This document shows positions 18,731-27,971 of a stretch of DNA of 64,000 nucleotides, in pieces. Position 1 is the first letter of the stretch. Each line of letters opens with the position of its first letter. This stretch comes from Bacillus sp. es.034 (GTDB lineage: Bacteria > Bacillota > Bacilli > Bacillales > Bacillaceae_B). A program made the translations under genes and the position numbers. Under the pieces are notes generated by a model. The model saw nothing but the letters and a program-made list of their open reading frames with translations. It had not been told where the DNA came from and made no database searches. The stretch covers positions 3,818,001 through 3,882,000 of the forward strand of contig NZ_PDIY01000001.1 in the NCBI RefSeq assembly GCF_002563655.1. The letters are read 5' to 3'.

Positions 18731-18757
18731 TAAAAAAAGCCACGATTGGAATCGTGA
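18731..18757 (-). terminator. Intrinsic terminator of azlCD
   Basis: Minus-strand stem CACGAT/ATCGTG with a four-base loop, then GGC and seven T. Confidence 0.8.
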
Positions 18758-18768
18758 CCAATAGCCTT

Positions 18769-19080
18769 CTACATTAAGAAGACCGAATACAAAGACAAAA
18801 CGGAAATCGCCCCGATCACCACAAGGATCACGTTGGCTCCCAAAAACGCAATGGCAAAGGCAGCTACCGTCCCCACTGTCCCAAACATGAGGTTCCCTTC
18901 CTGTATCAGAAGAATGCTCGGGAAAATCAGCGCTCCCAAGACAGCAAAAGGGACATTCTTCAGCACCCCTTGAAAAAAAGGAGGAAGTTCTTTTCCCTTA
19001 AATACGAGGAAAGGAAGCATTCTAGGTATGTAGGTCACTACGGCCATTCCAATGATCATCCACACAATGGCAGGATTCAT
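18769..19080 (-). CDS. azlD: AzlD, small subunit of branched-chain amino acid exporter
   Basis: A 103-aa membrane protein with about four helices and the family opening NPAIVWMIIGMAVVTYIPRMLPF. With AzlC it forms an LIV-E family exporter of branched-chain amino acids. Its start overlaps the azlC stop by four bases, indicating coupled translation in fixed stoichiometry. A terminator follows directly. Confidence 0.9.
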   Translation of the reverse strand: MNPAIVWMIIGMAVVTYIPRMLPFLVFKGKELPPFFQGVLKNVPFAVLGALIFPSILLIQEGNLMFGTVGTVAAFAIAFLGANVILVVIGAISVLSLYSVFLM

Positions 19081-19796
19081 ATGGTTTTCCCCCTTCCTTT
19101 CAGCATGACGACTGCCTCAACGATTACGGCAGAAGCAATCGTGGCGGCCACAATCGACCAGCCATTTGAAAGGTTTGTCGTAAACAGGAGGGTACTATTC
19201 AACGCACCAGCGACCACGGCTAAAAATGTGACCTTGACGCTCTTTTTCATAGAAGGAACGAGAAGTCCGACAAACATGGCATACAAAGCAATGGTCATAC
19301 TAGCCTGGAGGAATCCGGGGAGGATCTCCCCGATAAAATATCCCACACCGGAATTCACGACCCAGCTGCCGTATGAAATGAGCATAACGCCAACGACAAA
19401 CCCCGTCCGTACTTTCCCCTCTTTGACACTGATGACCGTGAAGGTTTCATCCGTGATGCCAAATGCATAGAAAAGCTTTTTAAACAAACGGTCTTCCTCA
19501 AGCTTCTCACTTAACGAAGCAGACATCAGGAAGTGTCGGATGTTTACAATGAACGTGGTGAGAATGATTTCAATCATTCCGGTACCCACCGCAATCAGGC
19601 TCAAGGAAATATATTGAGCAGCCCCTGCGAACACGAGCATGCTCATCAGGATCGTCTCCGTCACAGTAAGCCCGGTTGTGCGTGCCAACAGGCCAAACGT
19701 CAGGGCCACAGGCATATATCCAATGGCAATGCTGATGCCACCCTGCAGACCATAGCGAAAGTCACTCACTTTTTTTGTAGAAAGAAGTGCTTCCAT
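19077..19796 (-). CDS. azlC: AzlC, large subunit of branched-chain amino acid exporter
   Basis: A 239-aa membrane protein with the AzlC signature region GYMPVALTFGLLARTTGLTV, FAGAAQYIS and IVNIRHFLMSASLS. ATG 19796 (MEALLSTKK) lies behind GGATGTGAGGGG; the frame is open upstream but runs into the divergent gene. It is transcribed away from the XRE/cupin regulator, with about 100 bp of AT-rich shared promoter DNA between them, so that regulator probably controls azlCD. Confidence 0.9.
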   Translation of the reverse strand: MEALLSTKKVSDFRYGLQGGISIAIGYMPVALTFGLLARTTGLTVTETILMSMLVFAGAAQYISLSLIAVGTGMIEIILTTFIVNIRHFLMSASLSEKLEEDRLFKKLFYAFGITDETFTVISVKEGKVRTGFVVGVMLISYGSWVVNSGVGYFIGEILPGFLQASMTIALYAMFVGLLVPSMKKSVKVTFLAVVAGALNSTLLFTTNLSNGWSIVAATIASAVIVEAVVMLKGRGKTI

Positions 19797-19899
19797 CCCC
19801 TCACATCCTTTATAATAAGTGTTATTCACTATTTTAATTTTTTGATAATTTATTATATTATACATATAGACGTTATAATACACAAGAGGGGTTTTGAGC

Positions 19900-20457
19900 A
19901 TGGAAAATTTCCCGATACAAATTGGTGAGAATATCAGAAAGATCCGGAGAGAACGGGGGTTCAGCCTGGAACAAATGGCTGAACGGACAGGGGTCAGCAA
20001 GGCGATGATCGGTCAAATTGAACGGGGGGATTCGAACCCTACCGTCGCCATTCTGTGGAAGATTGCCAATGGCTTGAAGGTATCCTTTTCTTCACTCATT
20101 GAAAAGCCAAGCAGCCAGGTGTCCATCATTCATTATGAAGACGTCCAGCCTGTGCTTGAAGATGACGGCAACTATATTGTGTATCCCATCTTCCCTTTTG
20201 ACCCCTTAAAGAAATGGGAAAGCTATCGGGTGGAAATGAAACCGGGTTGCACCTATCGGAATGAAGGCCATACGAAGGGTGTGGAAGAATACATCACAGT
20301 CCTTTCAGGAGAAATCAGCCTGAGGATTGCAGAGGAAAAGTATGAATTGACGGCAGGAAGTTCGATTCGATTTGCCGCTGACTCCGGTCATGAATACGCC
20401 AATGAGTCGAATCAGGAAGCGGTCTGCCAAATGGTCATCTATTACGGGGAAGAGTAA
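19900..20457 (+). CDS. XRE-family regulator with C-terminal cupin domain
   Basis: A 185-aa protein. Residues about 8-65 form a lambda-repressor-like HTH (IGENIRKIRRERGFSLEQM, GVSKAMIGQIERGDSNPT). Residues about 105-180 form a cupin barrel (RNEGHTKGVEEYITVLSGE) that could bind a small effector. ATG 19900 has GAGGGG upstream. Proteins with this architecture often sit next to transporter genes, and here it is divergent from azlCD, so control of amino-acid export is a reasonable inference. It ends in a very strong terminator. Confidence 0.88.
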   Translation: MENFPIQIGENIRKIRRERGFSLEQMAERTGVSKAMIGQIERGDSNPTVAILWKIANGLKVSFSSLIEKPSSQVSIIHYEDVQPVLEDDGNYIVYPIFPFDPLKKWESYRVEMKPGCTYRNEGHTKGVEEYITVLSGEISLRIAEEKYELTAGSSIRFAADSGHEYANESNQEAVCQMVIYYGEE

Positions 20458-20459
20458 AG

Positions 20460-20500
20460 CAGTCATGAAATGGGACGTCCATTTCATGACTGCTTTTTTT
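20460..20500 (+). terminator. Strong intrinsic terminator after the XRE/cupin gene
   Basis: Perfect 13-bp stem AGTCATGAAATGG/CCATTTCATGACT with a four-base loop, then GC and a T run. Confidence 0.92.
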
Positions 20501-20572
20501 CTCACGTCGTGTCAAACCTTGGAACCCACCAATATACTATTACATCTTTAAGTTGAGAGGAGAATATTGAAC

Positions 20573-21637
20573 ATGACTCCTTCCCTACCCTCATTTGACC
20601 TCCAATTCGATCATGCCGATTTACGGGAGCTGGAACGTGATGTATGGAGTAACACGCCTGTCCCGGCTAAATTAAAAATAGAAGAGGCCGTACATGACAT
20701 CCATATCCGGTACAGGGGATCCTATACACGGGAATTGGAAAAAAAGTCGTATCATGTAGAATTTGCTAATCAACAAGGCTGGAACGAATCATTAGAACTT
20801 CACCTAAACGCAGAGTCTCTTGACCCCTCCCATTTCCGGAATAAACTTTCCCTTGATTTCATGAGGGAACTGGGTATCCACACACCGGAGAGTCAGCATG
20901 TATTCGTTACACTGGAGGGAGAGCCTCTTGGTTTATACCTTCAGTTGGAATCGGTGGATGAGATTTACCTGAAAAAGAGAAATCTCCCCCCGGGAACGAT
21001 TTATTATGCTGTCAGCGACAAAGCTGATTTCTCACTAAAGGGGAAACGGGGCCTGACTTCAGGATACCAGCGAAAACTCGGAAATATGGAAGATGATCAT
21101 ACTCTCATCCACTTCATTAAGAAAATCAATTCACCTTCAACCTTCCAACATGAAATCCCCCAGCTCTTACACATTGAAAACTACTTAAGGTGGCTTGCCG
21201 GGGCTGTCTGTACGATGAATAATGATGGATTCACCCATAACTACGCTTTGTATCTGAACCGGAGAGATCAACGATTTTCCATCATACCGTGGGATTACGA
21301 CGCTACGTTTGGAAGACGGGTGAACGGGGACGTCATGGAATGGGATTATGTACCGATTACGGGGAAAACGAAAAACAAACTGATCACACAGTTGATGAAA
21401 CGACCCGGTTTCCGGAAATTATATAAAGATATATTGGAGGAGATTCTCGATACGACGTTCAATGTGCCATACCTTGAAGACAAAGTGATGAGCTTACACT
21501 CTTCCCTGAGACCCTATCTCCTAATGGACCCCCATTTTCAGAAAGAGATTGATTTGTATGACCGGGAACCTTCCTTTATCCTTCAGTTCATTGAAGATCG
21601 GGGTGCGTTCCTGAGACAGGAGTTAAAGTATCTCTAG
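20573..21637 (+). CDS. cotH: CotH-family spore coat protein kinase
   Basis: This 354-aa protein has an atypical protein-kinase fold of the CotH family, which phosphorylates spore coat proteins. Visible family features are the IRYRGSYTRELEKKSYHVEF strand-turn, the LGLYLQLESVDEIYL segment and the metal-binding IIPWDYDATFGRRV near residue 240. ATG 20573 has AGGAG ten bases upstream; a TTG two codons earlier is too close. CotH usually lies beside coat genes such as cotB/cotG; none is visible here, so its substrates must be elsewhere. The symbol reflects family, not proven orthology. Confidence 0.82.
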   Translation: MTPSLPSFDLQFDHADLRELERDVWSNTPVPAKLKIEEAVHDIHIRYRGSYTRELEKKSYHVEFANQQGWNESLELHLNAESLDPSHFRNKLSLDFMRELGIHTPESQHVFVTLEGEPLGLYLQLESVDEIYLKKRNLPPGTIYYAVSDKADFSLKGKRGLTSGYQRKLGNMEDDHTLIHFIKKINSPSTFQHEIPQLLHIENYLRWLAGAVCTMNNDGFTHNYALYLNRRDQRFSIIPWDYDATFGRRVNGDVMEWDYVPITGKTKNKLITQLMKRPGFRKLYKDILEEILDTTFNVPYLEDKVMSLHSSLRPYLLMDPHFQKEIDLYDREPSFILQFIEDRGAFLRQELKYL

Positions 21638-21642
21638 ACAAA

Positions 21643-21679
21643 AATAAAGCGTGGGAACAAGAATTTCCCACGCTTTTCA
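21643..21679. terminator. Bidirectional terminator between cotH and the YeeE/YedE gene
   Basis: AAAGCGTGGGAA pairs with TTCCCACGCTTT around a seven-base loop, with A-rich and T-rich flanks, between convergent genes. Confidence 0.85.
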
Positions 21680-22930
21680 TTAACAGAACGTATCCTTCGG
21701 TTTTGGAACGGACAAGCCGAACAGAGGACGAAGATAGAGTGCAAGGAATGTGCCGGCCAGGGCCAGAACTCCCCAGATGTAACCGTGAAGGCTGAAGGAA
21801 GCAATTCCTCCGAAGTAAGCGCCGATGTTACATCCGAATGCCAAGCGGGCACCATATCCCATCAACAGTCCGCCAATGACCGATGCCATGGCATTTTTAC
21901 CAGTGATCTTATTGAAGCGGAACAACCCACCTGCTGCAGAGGCCAGGAACGCTCCAAGAATGACACCGAAATTCAATACGGTTGTGGAATCAGCAAAGAT
22001 TGATGCCTGAAGGGCCTCTGCATTGGCTCCCGACCAATAGCCCCAGCTGGCAACATCTACACCGAACATTCCGGCAACCTTTGATCCCCATAATGCAAAG
22101 GCCGATGTAATTCCCCATGGATTCCCCCTCGTCATGAGCGTGAGGGCATTCAGGACAGCAAGAACGATGGCAGCTGCAATAAGTGGCCAGGATCCTCTGA
22201 AGATCCGCTTCCAGCCTTTAGCTGACGGAAGACCTGCCATACGCGGGGGATTCTTCTTTTTTTCGATCCGAAGGGTAACCCACGCAACGAATGCGAAGAA
22301 TAACATGGAAACGACCCATGCCCCGAAGTACCCCAGTCCTGTGGACGTGGCCAGCGAGATCGGCTTAAAGGAAGGAAGCTCCTCTGTCCAAAATGGAAGA
22401 TGGGCCGCTCCGACTGTTGCACCGACAATAAAGAATAATAGCGTGATGAACATGACGGAACGTCCTCCACCAATCGCATAAAGGGTTCCGGAAGCACATC
22501 CTCCTCCCAGCTGCATCCCGACCCCGAACAGAAAGGCACCAACAATCAGGCTGACACCGACTGGTGACACATAGCCTGTCGCTTCCCCTCCAAAAAAGGT
22601 GTATCCTGTAGCAAGAATCGGTGCAAACAAGGTAACCGCAACGGCGAGCATCACCATATGGGCACGCATCGCCTGACCGTTTCCTACAGACATCACCCTG
22701 CGAAAGGCAGAAGTGAAGCCGAATCGTGCATGAAATAATGTATATCCTAACAGAAGTCCGAGAACGAGAAGCACGGTTTCGGCGATTTCCTGCGTAAAGA
22801 GCAAGTATAAACCAAGAACCGCTGATACGATGATCCCACCAGCCACTAATGACGTCTGTGGTGGGTTCAATTCGGTACTCTTTTTCTCCGGACCTTTTTG
22901 CTCATTGATTGGTTGAACATAATCAGCCAT
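21680..22930 (-). CDS. YeeE/YedE (TsuA-like) sulfur-compound transporter
   Basis: A 416-aa membrane protein made of two related halves. The first holds GMQLGGGCASGTLYAIGGG and the second ARLAFGCNIGAYFGGIASFSLHGY; the Cys residues in these repeats carry thiosulfate or related ions in characterised members. About ten hydrophobic helices are visible. The length (416 aa) is that of the fused, self-sufficient form. No sulfurtransferase gene is adjacent. The exact substrate (thiosulfate or another sulfur donor) is inferred. Confidence 0.85.
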   Translation of the reverse strand: MADYVQPINEQKGPEKKSTELNPPQTSLVAGGIIVSAVLGLYLLFTQEIAETVLLVLGLLLGYTLFHARFGFTSAFRRVMSVGNGQAMRAHMVMLAVAVTLFAPILATGYTFFGGEATGYVSPVGVSLIVGAFLFGVGMQLGGGCASGTLYAIGGGRSVMFITLLFFIVGATVGAAHLPFWTEELPSFKPISLATSTGLGYFGAWVVSMLFFAFVAWVTLRIEKKKNPPRMAGLPSAKGWKRIFRGSWPLIAAAIVLAVLNALTLMTRGNPWGITSAFALWGSKVAGMFGVDVASWGYWSGANAEALQASIFADSTTVLNFGVILGAFLASAAGGLFRFNKITGKNAMASVIGGLLMGYGARLAFGCNIGAYFGGIASFSLHGYIWGVLALAGTFLALYLRPLFGLSVPKPKDTFC

Positions 22931-23021
22931 AACAAATCCTCCTTAATCTTATTGATTTGGTTGGAATTCATTTTACAATAGTAATGGATTCTTCAGATTC
23001 TGTCAAAAGATGAGTTTCCAT

Positions 23022-23058
23022 AAAAAAACCACCTGAGCGAAACACTCAAGTGGTTTTA
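23022..23058 (-). terminator. Intrinsic terminator of the AEC transporter gene
   Basis: ACCACTTGAG/CTCAGGTGGT stem (one mismatch) with a short loop and T runs on both sides. Confidence 0.85.
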
Positions 23059-23060
23059 TT

Positions 23061-23963
23061 TTATGAAACCAGTGCCAACATGACCGGAATCGTCACGATA
23101 CTTAAAAGCGTCGTGACCAGCGTACTCGCTGATACGAGATCAGGTTCCGTATTGAATTGCAGTGAAAACATCGTCGTATTGGCAGCAGTCGGCATGCTTG
23201 CCAAAATAATAAGGATCGAACCAAGTGTCGATGAAATCGGCAGCAAGGAGACGATCGCCAATGCCAGAATGGGCGAAGCGACCATTCTCATAATCACGAT
23301 GAAGGATAATGCGCTTCTCTCCACTTTCTTTCCTCCAAGAGTGGCCAGCTGCATCCCGAGAACCACCATGATCGTAGGAATCGTGGCTTGTGAGATCAAA
23401 TCGATCGTTTGATTTAAAAATAGTGGAACGTGAAGGTGAAATACCTGAAAGGCAAGCCCAGTAAACGCTCCATACAAAATCGGCATCTTCACGATCTTTA
23501 TCCAGATTTCCTTTGGTCCCCTTGCTTTGTCACTCCCGCTAATGGCGTAGTATAGTCCGATTGTATTCATAAGGAATGACTGAATCACCATCATGATGAC
23601 CGCATAGCGAAAACCTAGTTCGCCAAACCCGAACAGAATGATGGGTACACCGTAATTACCCGAATTCATGAAAACACCGGAAAGGATCATAGCCGATTCT
23701 TTCGGTTTTGAATAATTCCTGATCGCAGCCACTATTTTAACGGAAAGAATCAATATTACACAAAGTGCAATGCAAAAGAGAAAAATATACAGATAGTCCA
23801 TATTCAGTTCATTTTCGTAAAAGGTCTTGAACGCCAGGAATGGATACATTAAGTAGATGGCCATCTTTGAAATCGAATTGATTTCAAAGCCAAGTTTCTT
23901 TTGGCCTATATATCCAACAGCAAAGACCAGTAAGGCAGGCAGTACAATCAATATTACGTCCAT
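23061..23963 (-). CDS. AEC (auxin efflux carrier) family transporter
   Basis: A 300-aa membrane protein with about ten helices in two inverted halves. The family features LSGVFMNSGNYGVPIILFGFG (first half) and ILASMPTAANTTMFSLQFN (second half) are present. Bacterial AEC proteins move organic acids such as malate. It lies next to a 2-hydroxycarboxylate transporter on the same strand but is separated from it by a hairpin, so it may use similar substrates (inference). Confidence 0.82.
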   Translation of the reverse strand: MDVILIVLPALLVFAVGYIGQKKLGFEINSISKMAIYLMYPFLAFKTFYENELNMDYLYIFLFCIALCVILILSVKIVAAIRNYSKPKESAMILSGVFMNSGNYGVPIILFGFGELGFRYAVIMMVIQSFLMNTIGLYYAISGSDKARGPKEIWIKIVKMPILYGAFTGLAFQVFHLHVPLFLNQTIDLISQATIPTIMVVLGMQLATLGGKKVERSALSFIVIMRMVASPILALAIVSLLPISSTLGSILIILASMPTAANTTMFSLQFNTEPDLVSASTLVTTLLSIVTIPVMLALVS

Positions 23964-23989
23964 TTATGTCACCACATTCTATTAAAATG

Positions 23990-24023
23990 AAAGATAGGCT
24001 TGACTGCTAGAGTCAAGCCTAAG
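23990..24023 (-). terminator. Intrinsic terminator of the 2-hydroxycarboxylate transporter gene
   Basis: Perfect nine-base stem AGGCTTGAC/GTCAAGCCT with a seven-base loop; the T run after it on the minus strand is weak. Confidence 0.6.
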
Positions 24024-24033
24024 TGTACCATAT

Positions 24034-25356
24034 TTACAGGAGCGGGATAATTAATCCGGCTAACAGCAGGATCAATGCGCCGCCTAAACGGGAAGAGATT
24101 TGAGCGAATGGCATAAGTTCCATTCGTTTCGATGCTGACAACACGGCAACATCCCCTGTTCCTCCCATATTCGCCATGCACAGTCCAGCGGTGATGGCCG
24201 CTTCGATCGGATAAAAACCAACCAGTTTCCCAAGGATGGCCGCACCGATGATCGCCCCGAGGACTACTCCAAGTACGGTCAGGATATATTGAAGAGTCAA
24301 AGCTTCAAGGACCGTATTCAAATCCGTGTACGCAACACCGATCCCGAATAATAAAGCGAAGGTCCAGTTACCCGCTACAAATTGATACCACTGACTCGCT
24401 CCCTCCACTACATTTTGAGGAATGATATTTGAAATCTTCGCCACAGCTACCAGGATGATCATGATTGCATAAGGATGAAGAGGAAGAATGGATCCCAGCA
24501 GGGTACCAACCGTAAAGAATGTCAGTGCAGCGAGTAAACCTACTCCCATCTTCTCAATATGATACTTCTGCTTTGTTTTCTCATAGGTAAAGCCTTTCAT
24601 GAGTTGGCCGTTTCCACTCAGGGAAGGGATCTTTTTACCGATAATATCAAGAACCGATGCCAGAATGATGGCAAATACATTTCCCAACGCAAGTGCCGGG
24701 ACAAGCATCGATATATAATAGCTCGGATCATTCCCCATCATTTCTGAATAGATTTGACTCATCGGCACTGCGCCGGCTCCCATTCCACCACCCATGATTG
24801 GCATGGTAATGACAAGGATCGCTTCTTTAAGGGTAAAGCCGACAAGAGACCCGAATATACCGGCTACAATGATCGCTCCGGCCACTGCGCCGAAGATTGG
24901 GAGAAAGTAGCGAAGGCCCACCTTCACCAACACTTTCGAATTCATCCCCAATATACTTCCGGTAATTAACGCCGCAATATAGAAATTCAAGAAACCGCCT
25001 GACTTCATAAAGTCGGTCATGGATGTGACCGTGGCTTCAGGAAGCAACCCGGCATAGACCATATAGGCTGCGCCGAAAATCGCGATGATTGCACCGCCTC
25101 CAAGGAATGTTTTCACGATGGGGGTACGGTCTCCCGCCCATCCAAATAATTCACCCAGGACCATCATGACGAGAAGGCTTCCGATCATCCCTCCCGGCAG
25201 ATTCCCCGTGTACATGCTAACCAGCGTAACCCCCGCGAAGACCAGGAACCAAAGGATCGGCATATTAAAAATCTTTAGTGAACGATCTTTCGTATCCGTC
25301 ACATCCTCTTTTGTTTTCCCATTTTCATATGAAAGTGTTGATGCAGGTTGTCCCAT
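24034..25356 (-). CDS. 2-hydroxycarboxylate transporter (MaeN/CimH-like Na+/malate or citrate symporter)
   Basis: A 440-aa secondary transporter of the 2-HCT family with about eleven helices and the two family-typical Gly-rich loops: MPIMGGGMGAGAVPMSQIY in the first half and AGLCMANMGGTGDVAVL in the second. ATG 25356 has GGGG nine bases upstream; the longer frame has no ribosome site. It lies beside a CitS/CitT- or MalK/MalR-like two-component system on the same strand, the usual genetic setting for dicarboxylate or citrate uptake. The TATAAT upstream overlaps a catabolite-control-like site. Confidence 0.87.
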   Translation of the reverse strand: MGQPASTLSYENGKTKEDVTDTKDRSLKIFNMPILWFLVFAGVTLVSMYTGNLPGGMIGSLLVMMVLGELFGWAGDRTPIVKTFLGGGAIIAIFGAAYMVYAGLLPEATVTSMTDFMKSGGFLNFYIAALITGSILGMNSKVLVKVGLRYFLPIFGAVAGAIIVAGIFGSLVGFTLKEAILVITMPIMGGGMGAGAVPMSQIYSEMMGNDPSYYISMLVPALALGNVFAIILASVLDIIGKKIPSLSGNGQLMKGFTYEKTKQKYHIEKMGVGLLAALTFFTVGTLLGSILPLHPYAIMIILVAVAKISNIIPQNVVEGASQWYQFVAGNWTFALLFGIGVAYTDLNTVLEALTLQYILTVLGVVLGAIIGAAILGKLVGFYPIEAAITAGLCMANMGGTGDVAVLSASKRMELMPFAQISSRLGGALILLLAGLIIPLL

Positions 25357-25450
25357 TTTGTTCATCCCCTTTGTCGATTTATAAGTACGAACTGAATGCT
25401 GTAACGCTCTTCCCAGCACTCTCTTCCTTACACCCCTGTATTCGCACTTC

Positions 25451-25472
25451 AGCAAACGCTTACATTATACTC
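25451..25472 (-). promoter_or_regulatory. Probable promoter -10 with overlapping CcpA cre-like site
   Basis: On the minus strand TATAAT is followed immediately by GTAAGCGTTTGCT. The stretch ATGTAAGCGTTTGCT differs from the Bacillus cre consensus at about two positions. A second cre-like stretch lies at 25486-25500 (ATGAAAGCGTCAAGC). The sites are about 95 and 130 bp upstream of the transporter start, so glucose repression is plausible. Confidence 0.5.
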
Positions 25473-25555
25473 ATTTTATAAAAACGCTTGACGCTTTCAT
25501 AGATTATGAAACTATTGTTTGTTTTTTGAAATTAAAATAAGCAGCCGTAAGCTGC

Positions 25556-26266
25556 TTATAAATAACTTTCGATTCTCTGGATATTCATTTTCTTCAACGA
25601 ATACTGATATACTGGCCTTCCGATTCCATAGACCAAGGTTTCCTCCACAACCCCGATTTCTTTCAAGAACCTCAGGTACTTTCTGATCGACACCCGTGAA
25701 ATGGACGTCACCCCCGCTATATCATCTGTTGAAAATGACTCTTCTTCGAAACTGACAAGCTCTTGATAAATAGACGCTAATGTACTTCTCGCCAACCCTT
25801 TAGGAAGGGACCTCTTCTCCCGGGTTTCTTGTACATCCCGTAATAAAAGCAAATCCAGTTCGCCCTGTTCGATGGTAGAGTGCTTTTGAAGCATATGATT
25901 ACTCTCCCGGTAAGACGTCAGCGCTTTTTTAAACCGTTCGAATTCAAAGGGTTTGATTAAATAATCCACAACGCCCATCCTGAGGGCACTTTGAATATTT
26001 TCGACTTCTGATGCCGCTGTGATGAGGATGACATCCATTTCCCGCTGTTCCATGCGTATTTGCTCCAATAAATGCATTCCATTTTGCTTCCCAGGCAAAT
26101 AAACATCTAATAATATCAAGTCGACCTTGAATTCATTTATCTTCTCCATGGCATCTTCAATGGAATGCGAAATGCCGATTAATTGAAATCCATCGATTTC
26201 TTCCAGATACCTTTGATTAAACCGGGCCACCATTGGATCATCTTCCACGATCAATACATTAATCAC
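25556..26266 (-). CDS. CitB/DcuR-family two-component response regulator
   Basis: A 236-aa regulator. The receiver domain (residues 1-120) opens INVLIVEDDPMVARFNQRYL and holds the phospho-acceptor Asp in DLILLDVYLPG and the conserved Lys in YLIKPFEFERF. The C-terminal half has an HTH typical of the CitT/MalR/DctR group (FSTDDIAGVTSISRVSIRKYLRFL). Translation starts at GTG 26266 behind GGAGGGG and overlaps the kinase gene by eight bases. Its target is probably the adjacent transporter. Confidence 0.9.
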   Translation of the reverse strand: MINVLIVEDDPMVARFNQRYLEEIDGFQLIGISHSIEDAMEKINEFKVDLILLDVYLPGKQNGMHLLEQIRMEQREMDVILITAASEVENIQSALRMGVVDYLIKPFEFERFKKALTSYRESNHMLQKHSTIEQGELDLLLLRDVQETREKRSLPKGLARSTLASIYQELVSFEEESFSTDDIAGVTSISRVSIRKYLRFLKEIGVVEETLVYGIGRPVYQYSLKKMNIQRIESYL

Positions 26267-27868
26267 CCTTCATCCCCTCCTTATATGAAGCCTGAACAAT
26301 CATGGTCGTTCCCGAACCTTCCTTCGATTCAACATGCAGGGTCCCATTCAGCTTACCGATACTCTCTTTCACCAGGGAAAGGCCGTAACCCCGGCCTTCT
26401 CCTTTTGAAGAATACCCTTTGATGAAAATATCCTCTACCATGTCATCCGGCATCCCTATTCCTGTATCCGTCACTACGATTTCTAGCTGACCATCCTGAT
26501 AAAATATCTCCATCAACACTTCCTTTTCGTCACAATCCAATGTTGCATCGATACTGTTATCCAATAGGTTTCCAATGACGGTGATCAACTCATGGGTAAC
26601 GGCAGGGTCCCTTGGTTCCCGAAGAAAGTCGTGACAATCGATGGTTAACGAAACGTTCTTTTCCCTCGCGTAGCTCAGTTTCCCCATGATAAAACCGGCA
26701 AGGGCGGGATCTTTCACTTTAGAGGTCACCATGCTCACTTCGTCGATACGGAAAGATACAAGTTCTTTCACATACCAGGCTAAATGGCTGTAATCCTTCA
26801 TCTTTACGAGTCCCAGAATCACATGCATTTTATTCATGAATTCATGTGACTGAGCCCGGAGAGCCTCCGCATACGATTTTACACCGGTTAGTTGTTCCGC
26901 TAATTGATTCACTTCCGTCTTATCACGGAAGGTAGAGATCGCTCCGACTACTTCATCATTGACGACTAATGGAACCCGGTTCACGAGTATCGATACCCCA
27001 TTGATTGTCTGCTCCTCGTCAAGCTCTGGTTTCCCCGTCTCCATCACCCGTTCAAGACGGGTGTGCGGCATGTATTCCCTAATGGGCATACCTATCGGAT
27101 CAGAGCTCAGTCCAGCTTTATTGAAAATTTTCAGCGCTGATTTATTCACAAGGGAAATGGTGGTATCCTTATTCACAGCCACCACACCTTCATGGACCGA
27201 CTGGAGCATCGTATTCCGCTCCTCTAAGATCTTCGCGATCGCAAAGGGTTCAAGCCCAAATAAAATTCTCTTTATGTACCGGGCAATGATGATTGCGCCT
27301 ACAATCCCCACAATGATTCCGAGAGCCGATCCCAATAAAATATTGTAGTGGCTTTGATTCAGGGCTTCTTCTACACTTTTTAGGGAAATCCCGACAGACA
27401 CTGCCCCGATCTGTTCATGTTTCTCATTGTAAACGGGAGAAAAAGCCCTCACAGACTTACCAAGCGTACCCTCAGAAATGGACAGGCTTTCTTCTCCTTT
27501 CAACACCTCTTTCTCGTCCCCACCGACAAAGTGCCTGCCAATCCGATCAGGATCGGGATGTGATTTTCAATCCCCTCCATATCCATCACCACAACAAACA
27601 GGACCTCTGCTGATTCTTGGATATCCAAAGCGTATTCTTGTATGCTGTCTTCCTTTTCTTGATTCTGAAGGCCGCTCTTCACAATCGTAGAGTGAGCCAC
27701 CGTCCTTGAAACAATCTTGGCTTTTTCTTCAATATTCGCTTCAATAGTATCATTGATCGTCCTTGTAATCAGCAAATCGGTTATGACAAGGGAAATGAGG
27801 ACAACGACACAGACGAAAAGAATGATGATGGTACTTAGTTTAAGCTTTTTCTTTTTCACGGGAGTCAC
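26259..27868 (-). pseudogene. DcuS/CitS-like sensor histidine kinase, broken by a 1-bp frameshift
   Basis: The kinase is split into two overlapping frames: 27868-27500 (membrane helix and first part of the extracytoplasmic sensor) and 27506-26259 (rest of the sensor, second helix, PAS, kinase). The N-terminal frame reads VVVMDMEGIENHIP and then loses homology. Adding one A to the AAAA run at minus-strand 27567-27564 gives GIEKSHPDPDRIGRHFVGGD, the expected sensor motif, and joins the two frames. The downstream kinase has an intact H-box (SHEFMNKMHVILGL), N-box (VIGNLLDNSIDATLD) and G-boxes (DTGIGMP, GRGYGLSLV). It is either a real inactivating mutation or a homopolymer sequencing error. Confidence 0.87.
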
Positions 27869-27933
27869 TCCAGTGCAGTTTGGTATGTTTATTTTACATC
27901 AATTTTGGTTTTATGATAGACCCGCGTAAAGAA

Positions 27934-27962
27934 AGAGGCTCCATGGGAACCTCTTTTTGATA
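27934..27962 (-). terminator. Intrinsic terminator of the MDR dehydrogenase gene
   Basis: AAAGAGG pairs with CCTCTTT with a small inner TCC/GGA stem; T-rich on both sides. Confidence 0.7.
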
Positions 27963-27971
27963 GAAACCATA

